Positions 1 to 7,639 of a stretch of DNA of 64,000 nt are shown piece by piece (within the stretch, counting starts at the first letter, position 1; each line of letters starts with the position of its first letter). The notes under the pieces are model-generated. The model was not told the DNA's origin. It did not search any database and worked only from the letters and a program-made list of their open reading frames with translations. The position numbers and the translations under genes were made by a program. Source of the stretch: a virus; IMG/VR virus record IMGVR_UViG_3300035180_001778, positions 286,470 to 350,469 of that record. One strand, 5' to 3'.

Positions 1-858
1 GTCGTGATTTCGCCCGCTTCGAGCTTGCGCAGGTACTCCGTCTCGGACACAACGCGCTCTTCCAGGAAGACTTTGAGGGCCTTCGTGCCCTCGCAGCTCA
101 GCTCGAAGGGCGGGTACTTCAGGCCGAAGCACTGGCCGACCACGTAGCCCCAACCGGGGCGCTGGTAGCCGTGAAGCATCATCTGGGGCACCGTCTTGCC
201 CGCGAGAAGCCGAAGCTTGTGGTTCGCGAAGCAGCACGAGCATGTGCCCGTGTTATCGCGCGTTCGGGGCTTCTTGTCCGCCTTCTCTTCGTCCGGGGTC
301 TTCGTCCGGGGTCTTCATCCCGAGGGCGTCACTGACCTGCTTGATGAGGTCCGTGTTGGCGACGAGCCAGGGCATGACCTCGTAGATCCGGAGGTACTTG
401 AGGGCGAAGACACCGTTGTTGCCGTAGCGGCTCTGCAACAGCTCGAACACTTTGCCGTTGGGCGCCGTGAAGCGGTAGGCTTCCGCCGCCTGCCACACTT
501 TGTATTCCGTCCCGAAGAGCGGGGTCGTCGAGAAACCCGGCGTCCACGAGCGGAAGTCCTCGACTTCCATGAAGTACTTGGTGCCAGCCACCGGCTCCGC
601 GGGAAGCTCCGAGAGTTCTTCCCTCTTGAGGGTCTCGTACATCGAGCGAGCGACGCTCTCATCGCGTTCGCCGAGGATTTCCTTGGCCTCGGGCGAGCTG
701 AGGTGGCCGTACATCTTGATCAGGCCGACGAACTTCTCGGCCTTCCAGCCACCCAGGAACTCCAGGGCGCTGATGAGCTGCTTGATCGAGACCGAAGCAG
801 TCGCACCCTTGCGGATTTTCTCCAGGAGGGCGGTCATCTTGGGGGTTAGCGTTTTCAT
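1..858 (-). CDS. Hypothetical protein, 3' end outside window, frame broken by a 13-bp tandem duplication
   Basis: No family recognised. The start codon ATG at 858 lies 6 nt after a class A promoter. The first frame runs about 190 residues and would stop at 253. A perfect 13-bp tandem repeat (288-313) shifts the frame. If one copy is removed, translation continues past 253 into a Cys-containing segment (TCSCCFANHK) and a further roughly 80 residues to the window edge. I therefore read this as one gene interrupted by the duplication, not two genes. It could be a slippage variant or a real mutation. Confidence 0.6.
288..313. repeat. 13-bp perfect tandem duplication causing a frameshift
   Basis: Two adjacent identical copies of ttcgtccggggtc (288-300 and 301-313). 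Thirteen is not a multiple of three, and the downstream reading frame with coding character is restored if one copy is removed. Confidence 0.9.
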
Positions 859-864
859 GAGGGT

Positions 865-892
865 CCTACAGATGTCGCCCGGTCCCGATCAA
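865..892 (-). promoter_or_regulatory. Class A promoter for the gene starting at 858
   Basis: TTGATC, 16-bp spacer, TGTAGG; ATG 6 nt downstream, so the transcript should start at or next to the start codon. Confidence 0.75.
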
Positions 893-900
893 CCTGATTC

Positions 901-1401
901 TCAGATGTTGACCTTGTAGATGGCCAGAGCTTCAGCCAGCGGGAGAAGATTGAGGATCTTCAGCGCCTTGAGGGTCTGCGCGAGGGTGGGGTAGGCGAGC
1001 ATATCTTTCAGCTCCTCGGCCTTGTAGGTCTTGGTCTGGAAGATGCCCGCCTTGCCTTCCTTGGTGAAGAGGATGCGCTTGCTCGGGGCCTTCTTGAAGT
1101 CCCGCTCCACGATGCTCTCCGTCACGAGGGAGCCCACGAAAGTCTCACCCGTCGGCTGGAAGGTGAAGAAGCCCCCGGGTTCTGACCCGTCCTTGATGTT
1201 GGAGACGAGCTTGGGGAGGGTCGCCGCGTGGGCATTGAGCTGCTCACGGCACTCCCGGGGCTCGATGTGCGTGGCCCCGCCGTGCCCGTCGTTGTGGGCC
1301 GTGCCGAGCTTCTTGCCGTCGAGGTAGATGGCCCCCTCGAAGCAAGTGGTCTCTTTCGAGGCGAACGCGGAAACCTTCAGATTGCGGATCTCGAACTTCA
1401 T
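901..1401 (-). CDS. Hypothetical protein, 166 aa
   Basis: No recognised domain. It is a soluble protein that opens with MKFEIRNLKVSAF and contains a long Lys/Glu-rich middle. The ATG at 1401 is preceded by TTGATC, 16 bp, then CAAGGA in place of the usual TGTAGG, so the -10 half of its promoter is degenerate while AGGA remains as a possible ribosome site. It lies downstream of the small membrane peptide gene at 1432-1545. Confidence 0.75.
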   Translation of the reverse strand: MKFEIRNLKVSAFASKETTCFEGAIYLDGKKLGTAHNDGHGGATHIEPRECREQLNAHAATLPKLVSNIKDGSEPGGFFTFQPTGETFVGSLVTESIVERDFKKAPSKRILFTKEGKAGIFQTKTYKAEELKDMLAYPTLAQTLKALKILNLLPLAEALAIYKVNI

Positions 1402-1431
1402 GGGGGGTCCTTGGTTTTCGTGATTTCCAGA

Positions 1432-1545
1432 TCAACCGAGAACGTCGTCAGACTTCTCGGACGTCGGAATCGCCTTGAGAGCAATGTCCGCCCCAAAGAG
1501 GGCCGACACCAAAAGGACGGTCAGAACAATGGGAAGGGTGAACAT
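1432..1545 (-). CDS. Small single-helix membrane peptide, 37 aa
   Basis: Starts MFTLPIVLTVLLVSALFG, one hydrophobic helix, then a short charged tail. The ATG is 6 nt after a class A promoter. The stop codon TGA is the TGA inside the TTGATC element of the next promoter-like site, the interlocking arrangement seen throughout the window. Function unknown. Confidence 0.65.
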   Translation of the reverse strand: MFTLPIVLTVLLVSALFGADIALKAIPTSEKSDDVLG

Positions 1546-1551
1546 GGCGGT

Positions 1552-1579
1552 CCTACAAATTGGAGACCCGAGCGATCAA
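1552..1579 (-). promoter_or_regulatory. Class A promoter for the 37-aa membrane peptide
   Basis: TTGATC, 16 bp, TGTAGG; 6 nt to the ATG at 1545. Confidence 0.75.
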
Positions 1580-1603
1580 CCGAACACAACCAACAAAATC
1601 TGG

Positions 1604-1631
1604 TTGATCCAGGGGACCCCCAAAATGTAGA
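1604..1631 (+). promoter_or_regulatory. Class A promoter for the ArdC-like gene
   Basis: TTGATC, 16 bp, TGTAGA; 8 nt to the ATG at 1640. An earlier ATG overlaps the end of the -10 (1631) and is unlikely to be in the transcript. Confidence 0.75.
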
Positions 1632-1639
1632 TGACCCCC

Positions 1640-2524
1640 ATGATGAAGACCAGCACGATTGACCCCCGCGTCGAAGAGGCTCAGAAGGTTCTCCAGGACG
1701 GAATCGCCGCGCTAGTCGCTGGTGCCGACTGGAAGAAGTACCTGGAATTTCAAGCGAAATTCCACAACTACTCGCTCTGCAACACCTTCTGGCTGATGGC
1801 TCAGGCCATGCGCCGAGGGATCGAGATCAGCCAGTTCGCCGGGTTCAACACTTGGCGTGACGCGAAGCGCCAGGTCCGCAAGGGCGAGAAGGCGTTCCAG
1901 GTGCTCGCCCCCCTTCGCTACAAGCGCGAGGTCGTGAAGGACGGCACCAAGGAAAACGTATTCGGAATCCGTGGGTTCCGCGTCGCATCAACCTTCGACA
2001 TCTCGCAGACGGACGGCCCGGCCCTCCCCGAGATCGTGTCGCAGCTCCAGGGAACGAGCGAGGAGATCGAGGCGGTCTACGCCTCTCTCGTCAAGTTCTC
2101 CACGGAGATCAACAAGGTGCCCGTCCGTCGGGAAGTGCTCCCGGCCGGCACCAACGGGTACTACAGCCGCGAGGGCTTCATCGTGGTGTCGAGCACCATC
2201 AGTGGGCTCCAGGCGCTCAAGACGCTGGCTCACGAGATCGCCCACTCGATCCTGCACGAGAAGCTGGCCGACTGCCATGACCAGGTGTACCGCGAAGTCG
2301 AGGCCGAATCCACGGCCTTCGTGGTGCTCCACTCCCTCGGGTTCAGCGCGGAGTCCTACTCCTTCGGGTACGTGGCCGGCTGGTCCAAGGGTGACGCCAA
2401 GATCGTCAAGGAGGTCGCCGAGCGTGTCCAGCGGGCTGCGAAGACCATCCTCGGCTCCCTCGTGAAGCCGAAGACCTGGCAAGAGCACCTCGACGACGAC
2501 ATCCTCGAAGACAAGGCGGCGTGA
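1640..2524 (+). CDS. ArdC-like antirestriction protein with zinc-metallopeptidase domain
   Basis: The N-terminal half matches the ArdC/DUF1738 pattern (FHNYSLCNTFWLMAQ, then GFNTWRDAKRQVRKGEKAF), which is a ssDNA-binding domain in plasmid ArdC. The C-terminal half has a metallopeptidase helix HEIAHSILH near residue 200 and a downstream glutamate in REVEAES, so zinc binding is likely intact. ArdC proteins protect incoming DNA from host restriction. The last 20 residues (KTWQEHLDDDILEDKAA) carry the acidic W-x-x-L tail shared by many proteins here. The start at 1640 fits the promoter. A hairpin terminator follows directly. Confidence 0.85.
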   Translation: MMKTSTIDPRVEEAQKVLQDGIAALVAGADWKKYLEFQAKFHNYSLCNTFWLMAQAMRRGIEISQFAGFNTWRDAKRQVRKGEKAFQVLAPLRYKREVVKDGTKENVFGIRGFRVASTFDISQTDGPALPEIVSQLQGTSEEIEAVYASLVKFSTEINKVPVRREVLPAGTNGYYSREGFIVVSSTISGLQALKTLAHEIAHSILHEKLADCHDQVYREVEAESTAFVVLHSLGFSAESYSFGYVAGWSKGDAKIVKEVAERVQRAAKTILGSLVKPKTWQEHLDDDILEDKAA

Positions 2525-2558
2525 AAGAAGGGAGTCTGAGAAATCAGGCTCCCTTCTT
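2525..2558 (+). terminator. Hairpin terminator after the ArdC-like gene
   Basis: Arms AAGAAGGGAG and CTCCCTTCTT are extended inward by CTGA/TCAG around a GAAA loop, followed by TTCATTT. It starts just after the stop codon. Confidence 0.8.
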
Positions 2559-2567
2559 CATTTCCGG

Positions 2568-2595
2568 TTGATCGACAGCTACCCCAGTCTGTAGT
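2568..2595 (+). promoter_or_regulatory. Class A promoter for the tRNA-like ncRNA
   Basis: TTGATC, 16 bp, TGTAGT. The first base of the predicted acceptor-like stem (2602) is the 7th base after the -10, the same offset at which protein genes place their ATG. Confidence 0.75.
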
Positions 2596-2601
2596 CTCCT
2601 T

Positions 2602-2751
2602 GCTGAGACGGCGGAGGTAGCTGGAACGCCCTGGAGCCTGCGACTTTCCTCGGAAGACTTTGGAGTTGCCCGCGTCGGTGACGAGATTGTCTGACCTCGG
2701 AGGGGGACAGAGGACAGGCCAGCTACGAGGGTTCGATTCCCTCTCTCAGTG
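2602..2751 (+). ncRNA. Structured RNA with tRNA-like acceptor and T arm, about 150 nt
   Basis: No open frame. The 5' GCTGAGA (2602-2608) pairs with TCTCAGT (2744-2750). A canonical 5-bp T stem with loop TTCGATT occupies 2727-2743 and abuts the acceptor strand exactly as in tRNA. A D-arm-like hairpin GGCG/CGCC (2610-2630) follows the 5' strand, and CTGG/CCAG with CCTG/CAGG closes an inner domain of about 75 nt (2641-2714). It ends in GCC and five T's. It is too long for a tRNA and too short for known tmRNA. It could be an intron-containing tRNA, a tRNA mimic or a new RNA class. Confidence 0.6.
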
Positions 2752-2758
2752 CCTTTTT
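2752..2758 (+). terminator. T-run ending the tRNA-like RNA
   Basis: CCTTTTT immediately after the acceptor/T-arm stem, a plausible intrinsic stop. Confidence 0.5.
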
Positions 2759-2837
2759 CGGGATGCCTCGATCACCAACCCCTCGGTGAAGCCATCCTTC
2801 TGATTCTGATTCCCACCCATGCCACTCGGAGATCGAT

Positions 2838-3050
2838 ATGGACCAGCCTTGTACGATTATCATCCCCTGGGAGCCCGACGTCTGCATCCGCACCGTCTGG
2901 CATCCCAAGGCACCCACGGGCACCTTCAGCACCCTCAGCCGAGGGCACTTCGACACCAAGGCGGAAGCCCAGACTTGGGCGGATAGGCACCTCGGCCCCA
3001 AGGCGACCTACACGATCGTGAACATCGCCGACCTGCCCGGAACTCGCTGA
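2838..3050 (+). CDS. Hypothetical protein, 70 aa
   Basis: MDQPCTIIIPWEPDV... to LPGTR. A small soluble protein with no recognised family. There is no class A promoter. The ATG follows a GGAG at 2828-2831, and the gene may be read through from the ncRNA promoter. The next gene starts 8 bases after its stop. Confidence 0.6.
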   Translation: MDQPCTIIIPWEPDVCIRTVWHPKAPTGTFSTLSRGHFDTKAEAQTWADRHLGPKATYTIVNIADLPGTR

Positions 3051-3057
3051 GGATGCC

Positions 3058-3303
3058 GTGAGCAAAGCGAACGGCGGTACGAAGAAGAGACGGTGGGCGA
3101 ACATGAAGCACGCCCACGAGATGCGTTGGGCATGTCCAGGGTGTGGGGGGAGCGTACACACTCCCCGCCAGCCCGTGTATGGCCCCTACTCCAGGAAGCT
3201 TGTGGAAGCTGAAATCCCATACCTTCCCTGGGGAAGCCCCTGCGCTGCTTGTATTCGAGCGTGGGGTGGACGACACCGCCGCCGCCGCCGCCCCACGCGC
3301 TGA
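3058..3303 (+). CDS. Small zinc-ribbon protein, basic, 81 aa
   Basis: GTG start at 3058. CPGCGG and CAAC form a CxxC...CxxC zinc-ribbon pattern. The C-terminus is a run of Arg residues encoded by a CGCCGC repeat. Its stop abuts the convergent dCTP deaminase stop. Likely a small nucleic-acid-binding protein; function unknown. Confidence 0.55.
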   Translation: MSKANGGTKKRRWANMKHAHEMRWACPGCGGSVHTPRQPVYGPYSRKLVEAEIPYLPWGSPCAACIRAWGGRHRRRRRPTR

Positions 3304-3927
3304 TCACTTCTCGAACTGACGCCAAGCCTGGCTGGCAACAGCCCCCTTGGCGTTTTCGTTCGTGTAGTGTCCGACCTTGTCGTAGGTCTTCCCGACGTGC
3401 CCCGAGATCGTGTGGAACCGGATCTGACAGATCCTCATGCCCGGGTAGACCTGGACCGGATGCACGCAGGTGACCTCCAGGGTGTATTGGCCGTTGAAGC
3501 CAGGATCCCCGTAGCCCGCCGTCTCGTGGACCTTGATGAAGAGGCGTCCAATCGAGGACTTCCCGTCGAGGACCGGAACGAAGTTGTTGGTATGCACCCG
3601 CTCCCGGGTGTGCATCAGATAGCCGATACCCGGCTTGAGGACCCAGCCCGCGATAGGGTCCATCTTGTACTTCGCGACCTCTTGAGGTGTCTTCGCGTCG
3701 AGAATCCCGGTTCTCCCTCCGTAGATGAAGCATCGCCCATCCTCAGTGGAATACGGCGACACTTCATTGTGGTAGACCACCGACGTGTAGACGGCGACTT
3801 CGTCCCCCAGGGTGAGGTCATAGCTCGCCGGGTTGAGCTGGTCCTTGTTGTAGGGGTCGATCTGAATACCCCCCTCCTCGACTTCCCCGCTGATTGCGTC
3901 CCCGGATAGAATCCCTGAGTTCATCAT
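3304..3927 (-). CDS. dcd: dCTP deaminase (dUTP-forming or bifunctional)
   Basis: Dcd/dUTPase superfamily. NPASYDLTLGDEV, the trimer motif GKSSIGRLFI with catalytic Ser/Arg, and GQYTLEV with the catalytic Glu are all present at the usual spacing in about 207 residues, a normal length. It deaminates dCTP to dUTP for thymidylate synthesis, pairing logically with the thymidine kinase at 7640-8176. Start: ATG ATG 8 nt after a GGTGTA (class B) -10; either ATG is possible. Confidence 0.9.
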   Translation of the reverse strand: MMNSGILSGDAISGEVEEGGIQIDPYNKDQLNPASYDLTLGDEVAVYTSVVYHNEVSPYSTEDGRCFIYGGRTGILDAKTPQEVAKYKMDPIAGWVLKPGIGYLMHTRERVHTNNFVPVLDGKSSIGRLFIKVHETAGYGDPGFNGQYTLEVTCVHPVQVYPGMRICQIRFHTISGHVGKTYDKVGHYTNENAKGAVASQAWRQFEK

Positions 3928-3948
3928 CCGGGGCCACTACACCAGAAA

Positions 3949-4434
3949 CTACCAGGTGAGCACGATGCTGTAGTCTCTGCCCTGGTAGTCTTGGGCGTTC
4001 CTGGCGATCTTCACAGAGAGCCCGGACTCCTTGAGTTTGTCGAAGACCGCCCGGCCGATACCCGTGAGAGTGGTGGGATCCAGCATGGTCCAAGGGGAAC
4101 CCGAGACCTTGGTTGGCCACGCCTTGAAGTCGTCCCCGTAGACGAGGTGCATGACCAGGGATTGCTTCTCTCCCTTCGCAGCCTTCTTCCGTGCGGTCTC
4201 GGCGGACTTGGCGATGATCGTGTCGACACGCTTGAGTGCCGCAGCCCGCTTCTTGTCAGCCTGTGCCTGCTCTTTGAGCTTCTGCGCCACGGCCGCCGCT
4301 TGGGTCAGGGCTTGAAGCTCCTGAGTCGTGAGGGGGACTCTACCCGTTTGCTGGGGCGTAGTCGTGGCTTTGGGGGCCGGCTTCTGAGGCTTGTCCCAAA
4401 ATTCCTCCAGGGGGTCATCGTCCAGATTGGGCAT
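3949..4434 (-). CDS. Hypothetical protein with coiled-coil middle, 161 aa
   Basis: The N-terminus MPNLDDDPLEEFWDKP is acidic and Trp-containing, reminiscent of the shared C-terminal tail but reversed. Residues about 35-85 are Ala/Lys/Gln-rich and probably helical coiled coil. The C-terminal part (GIGRAVFDKLKESG...) is globular. The start ATG lies 8 nt after GGTGTATT. Function unknown. Confidence 0.7.
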   Translation of the reverse strand: MPNLDDDPLEEFWDKPQKPAPKATTTPQQTGRVPLTTQELQALTQAAAVAQKLKEQAQADKKRAAALKRVDTIIAKSAETARKKAAKGEKQSLVMHLVYGDDFKAWPTKVSGSPWTMLDPTTLTGIGRAVFDKLKESGLSVKIARNAQDYQGRDYSIVLTW

Positions 4435-4454
4435 GACCCCCTAATACACCGGAA

Positions 4455-4775
4455 TCAGCCTCGTTGCCCCGCGAATCCGCTGATCTGCTCGTGTCCCGAG
4501 CCGCCGTGGCACTTGCTCGAACCCGGGCCGAAGTAGCGGTCGTTCGAGCTGGTCCGGACACCGCGAACCTTCCGCGGGGGCAAGCGCTCGATCATGTTGA
4601 GCCCGAGCTTCTTGAGGCCCTGGATCACAGGGGTCGCGATCGAGTAACCCAGCTCGAAGGCCAAAGCCTCCGCCTCCGCGAAGCGGAAACTGGTACGGTC
4701 GTCTTCGAGCAGCTCATCGCAGAACGTGCCAAGCGCAGCGGAAACAACCTCGGCTTTGGGGGCAACGTCATTCAT
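4455..4775 (-). CDS. Hypothetical protein, 106 aa
   Basis: Contains an acidic stretch DELLEDD and a helical AEAEALAFELG segment. The C-terminus has CHGGSGH. The start at 4775 is set by the class A promoter, 6 nt upstream. Divergent from the gene at 4858. Confidence 0.7.
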   Translation of the reverse strand: MNDVAPKAEVVSAALGTFCDELLEDDRTSFRFAEAEALAFELGYSIATPVIQGLKKLGLNMIERLPPRKVRGVRTSSNDRYFGPGSSKCHGGSGHEQISGFAGQRG

Positions 4776-4781
4776 GCCCGA

Positions 4782-4809
4782 GGTACAAGACCCCAAGGGT
4801 CAGGATCAA
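4782..4809 (-). promoter_or_regulatory. Class A promoter for the gene at 4455-4775
   Basis: TTGATC, 16 bp, TGTACC; 6 nt to ATG. It is divergent from 4824-4851, and the two share TTGATCCTGACCCTT, making a 14-bp-arm inverted repeat. Confidence 0.75.
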
Positions 4810-4823
4810 CCTGATTTTTCTTG

Positions 4824-4851
4824 TTGATCCTGACCCTTCATTCTCTGTAGG
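4824..4851 (+). promoter_or_regulatory. Class A promoter for the operon at 4858
   Basis: TTGATC, 16 bp, TGTAGG; 6 nt to ATG. Confidence 0.8.
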
Positions 4852-4857
4852 ACCCCC

Positions 4858-5430
4858 ATGGACAGCATCGACCACAGCGAAGAAGGTTTCAACGTCGGCA
4901 CCACGTTCGCGAACGATACGTACCGGATTCACCGTTTCTACGGGTCCATCAAGATCACGCACCTCGTCAACGCCGGGAAGCGTGGCAAGAAGTGCCTCGA
5001 AATCTCGGTCTCGGGTCGTCGTGACGAGGTGGGTATGGAGTCGCTCGCGCTGGAGTTCAAGCTCCACGCGCTCCGAAACTGCCCGCTGGAGCGCATGCTC
5101 CAGGCTGTCCAGGAGGCCGTGGAAATCGGCTGCCAGACGTACCAAGAGGAGCTGCGCGGCATCGACGTGATCCCCGGCAACCTCAAGAGCTTCGAGATCA
5201 TCGGCGAGCACGTCTACATGAAAGCCAACGGTCTGGACTTCCTGGTTCGTAACCGGGACGACCAGAACAACGACCCGACCTCGATCCCCACCAACAAGAA
5301 GGCGGCCCCGCTTTTCTATGCCTGGGTCGTCAAGAACGAGGCGGCGATCCCCACGATGTCCTACCATGACGTACTGAAGGCGATGGACGCCCTCACTGTC
5401 GGATATCGTTCTTACTGCGCCGTGTATTGA
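4858..5430 (+). CDS. Hypothetical protein, 190 aa
   Basis: MDSIDHSEEGFNVGTTF... to SYCAVY. A soluble mixed alpha/beta protein with no recognised motif. First gene of a short plus-strand unit; the next ATG is 2 nt after its stop region (TGAGATG), suggesting coupling. Confidence 0.75.
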   Translation: MDSIDHSEEGFNVGTTFANDTYRIHRFYGSIKITHLVNAGKRGKKCLEISVSGRRDEVGMESLALEFKLHALRNCPLERMLQAVQEAVEIGCQTYQEELRGIDVIPGNLKSFEIIGEHVYMKANGLDFLVRNRDDQNNDPTSIPTNKKAAPLFYAWVVKNEAAIPTMSYHDVLKAMDALTVGYRSYCAVY

Positions 5431-5431
5431 G

Positions 5432-5719
5432 ATGTACTCCTACAACCGCACATCCTCCGACACCGGACGCGTCTCGAAGGCTCTCTCAGAAGTCCTTCGA
5501 GCGCTTCCGCAATTTCACGACATGGCGACCAAGCTCCGCCAAGACGCCAAGACCTACCTGGACGCGGCGGAAAGCTTCTCCTCGCACGACCAAGAGGCCA
5601 TGAAAGGCCTCGCTGATGAGGTCGTCATCGGCCGGGTTGGCGAGATGGTGAAGCACCTCGCGGCTCTCGAAAAAGAGCTGGAAGTTCTCCAGCGGATCAA
5701 TCCGCACGAAGATCGCTGA
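5432..5719 (+). CDS. Hypothetical helical protein, 95 aa
   Basis: Mostly amphipathic helix (LREALPQFHDMATKLRQD-like, then MVKHLAALEKELEVLQR). Tightly coupled to the upstream gene. No recognised family; probably a coiled-coil partner protein. Confidence 0.7.
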   Translation: MYSYNRTSSDTGRVSKALSEVLRALPQFHDMATKLRQDAKTYLDAAESFSSHDQEAMKGLADEVVIGRVGEMVKHLAALEKELEVLQRINPHEDR

Positions 5720-5724
5720 TCTGG

Positions 5725-5752
5725 TTGATCGGGGGCCGACCCCCCGTGTATT
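5725..5752 (+). promoter_or_regulatory. Class A promoter for the 50-aa basic protein
   Basis: TTGATC, 16 bp (a GGGGG/CCCCC hairpin), TGTATT; 9 nt to the ATG at 5762. Confidence 0.75.
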
Positions 5753-5761
5753 ACCCTCACT

Positions 5762-5914
5762 ATGAAGGCTCCCAAGAATCGCACCCAGAAGGGTGCCCGG
5801 TCGCTCATCGTCCTCGGCATGATCCTCACCCGCAAGGGCGGCACGATGAAGCACAAGAACGCCCCCCGGGGCGGTGCCAAGAACAAGCAGGCCAAGTACC
5901 TGTCGGAGGCGTGA
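5762..5914 (+). CDS. Small very basic protein, 50 aa
   Basis: MKAPKNRTQKGARSLIVLGM..., rich in Lys/Arg with a short hydrophobic centre. Probably nucleic-acid binding. The start is fixed by the class A promoter. A GTG in the next gene's frame (5911) overlaps its stop. Confidence 0.65.
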   Translation: MKAPKNRTQKGARSLIVLGMILTRKGGTMKHKNAPRGGAKNKQAKYLSEA

Positions 5915-5919
5915 AGAAA

Positions 5920-6132
5920 ATGGCAACGGAACACACGAACATTCTAGGCGGCTCGCGGGTTCTCCCCGTCAAAATCGCGACGGTGCTGAAGGCTCTGCTC
6001 CCATCCGAGCTTCAGCAGTTGAAAGACTACGTCGACTTCGTGGCCCAAGAGGCACACGAAGAAGGCTACGAAGAGGGAGTCAAGGCTGCCGAAGATCGGT
6101 CTTCGCGACCCTTGGTTGGCGAAGGGGACTGA
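5920..6132 (+). CDS. Hypothetical protein, 70 aa
   Basis: MATEHTNILGGSRVLPV... with an acidic helical C-terminal half (EEGYEEGVKAAED). The ATG at 5920 is in frame with a GTG at 5911 that would overlap the upstream stop, so the exact start is open. The next gene begins just after its stop. Confidence 0.65.
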   Translation: MATEHTNILGGSRVLPVKIATVLKALLPSELQQLKDYVDFVAQEAHEEGYEEGVKAAEDRSSRPLVGEGD

Positions 6133-6133
6133 C

Positions 6134-6904
6134 ATGAAACGAACCCTGGTAATCGGAGACGTCCACGGGTGTCTCCACGAGCTGCAAGACCTCCTCCTCA
6201 AATTGGGGTACACCCAAGGGGAGGATCGTCTCGTTTTCCTCGGCGACTTGATCGACAAGGGGCCGGATCCCGTTGGCGTGGTCAAGCTCGCTCGCCTGCT
6301 CAAGGCGGAGTGTATCCTCGGCAACCACGAGGAGTCAGCACTCCGGTGGCGTCGTCATGAGGCTCGCTGCCTCAAGGACCCGAAGTACAAGAACCCGATG
6401 AGAGAAATCTCGGATGAACTGCGAGAGCAGTGGTCCGGCCTCTCAGAGGAAGATGACGCCTGGCTGCGAAGTCTGCCGCTCACCCTGGATCTCGGGAACG
6501 ATATCGTCGCGGTTCACGCGGGCTTTCTTCCTGGTCTGTCGATCGTCGAGCAGCCGGCAGACAAGATCCTGCGTCTTCGCTGGGTCGATGCCGCCGGGAA
6601 GATGGTCCCGCTCCAGGAAGACACCATGGCGGCTCCCGAAGGAGCCCGCGAATGGATGGGCGCCTGGGATGGGAACCACCACGTCATCTATGGGCACGCA
6701 GTACACAGCCTGGAGGTGCCGAAGCTCGTCACAACCGCACATGGGTACGAGACGATCGGAATCGATACGGGCTGTGTTTTTGGGGGGCACCTGACCGCTG
6801 CGGTTGTCGACAAACCCAAAGGGGAATCGGCGCGAATCACCCTCGTCCAGGTGAAAGCCCGGCGAGCGTACCGTGAAGTCCCCCCCGGGACCTTCAACCC
6901 GTAG
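6134..6904 (+). CDS. PPP-family metallophosphatase (Ser/Thr or Ap4A-type)
   Basis: All PPP signature blocks are present in order: GDVHGC near residue 9, GDLIDKGP near 40, GNHEE near 66, HAGFLPG near 130 and YGHAVHS near 190. Metal ligands therefore look intact. Length (256 aa) resembles phage lambda phosphatase and PrpE/ApaH-like enzymes. Substrate (phosphoprotein or dinucleoside polyphosphate) cannot be told from sequence. Start ATG at 6134 with AAGGGG 9 nt upstream; an in-frame TTG at 6116 is less likely. It overlaps the convergent neighbour by a few bases. Confidence 0.9.
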   Translation: MKRTLVIGDVHGCLHELQDLLLKLGYTQGEDRLVFLGDLIDKGPDPVGVVKLARLLKAECILGNHEESALRWRRHEARCLKDPKYKNPMREISDELREQWSGLSEEDDAWLRSLPLTLDLGNDIVAVHAGFLPGLSIVEQPADKILRLRWVDAAGKMVPLQEDTMAAPEGAREWMGAWDGNHHVIYGHAVHSLEVPKLVTTAHGYETIGIDTGCVFGGHLTAAVVDKPKGESARITLVQVKARRAYREVPPGTFNP

Positions 6905-7085
6905 CAGCCAACTTCCGAGGCTGGAACTGGACTTGAGGCTGAGGCTTGGGTTCCGGAGGTGTTGAAGACCTCCGGATGACCTCCGTGTAGAGGGCCTCCG
7001 TCAGCATCTTGGTTGCAGCGGTCGTTGCAGCCAAAGCCTCCATCGAGTCTTGTTCTTCACGGCTAATGCACATGGGTTTACTCAC
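6894..7085 (-). CDS. Hypothetical protein, 63 aa
   Basis: GTG start (MSKPMCISREEQD). Helical N-terminus, then a Pro/Gln-rich tail (PPEPKPQPQVQFQP). AGGCGAG precedes the start. Likely cotranscribed with 7107-7634. Function unknown. Confidence 0.55.
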   Translation of the reverse strand: MSKPMCISREEQDSMEALAATTAATKMLTEALYTEVIRRSSTPPEPKPQPQVQFQPRKLAATG

Positions 7086-7106
7086 AGTCTCGCCTGTTGT
7101 AAGGGT

Positions 7107-7634
7107 TTACGGACGCGGCGGAAGTCGAGGCTGAGGGATATCCAGGGCAGCCATCACGCCCCGGAGCATTGCGTTGACGGCAATGATCTCCTCTCGGAGC
7201 CGGATGATTTCCTTGGCGCGCTCTTTCATGTCCGTATCGTAGTCCGCACGAGACACGTAGTCATCGTCGAGGCCATCCTCAACGCGCTTCGTCCTCTCGG
7301 CCACGGTCCGGATCTTGTTCTCCAGCTCCTCGACGACTTCGAGGTTCAAGCCAGATTGCGTACGGCTCCGAGTCAGGAGCTTGGAGACCCACGTCGGAGG
7401 GGCATCCTCGAAGGCGTCAAAGTCCTTCCGGAGACGTCGGACCAGCTCTTCCACCGTGTAGAGGGCAAGAGACATCCCCGTCCGAGGGTCGGTTTCAACC
7501 CCAAGACGTTTCTCCATGTCCGAGACCCTCTTCTTGAGGTCCGCCTGAGTCCCAAAAAACGTCGTGCCCGCGGCCGTGCCTCCAGCCAACAGGCCGGTCA
7601 CAATGCTTTTGACGAGTTCTACCGTGTCCGACAT
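7107..7634 (-). CDS. Membrane-anchored coiled-coil protein, 175 aa
   Basis: After a short N-terminus, GLLAGGTAAGTTFFG forms a small hydrophobic segment. The rest is long amphipathic helix (VEELENKIRTVAERTKRVEDG, then RAKEIIRLREEI). The ATG at 7634 lies just past the thymidine kinase stop, so it is translated from the same operon. It resembles phage spacer or tether proteins but no family is certain. Confidence 0.65.
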   Translation of the reverse strand: MSDTVELVKSIVTGLLAGGTAAGTTFFGTQADLKKRVSDMEKRLGVETDPRTGMSLALYTVEELVRRLRKDFDAFEDAPPTWVSKLLTRSRTQSGLNLEVVEELENKIRTVAERTKRVEDGLDDDYVSRADYDTDMKERAKEIIRLREEIIAVNAMLRGVMAALDIPQPRLPPRP

Positions 7635-7639
7635 AGCCG

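Noticed and set aside
5982-6140. Long overlapping frames on the opposite strand of many genes
   Set aside because: In GC-rich DNA antisense frames stay open by chance; promoters, stop/start overlaps and residue composition support only one frame per stretch.
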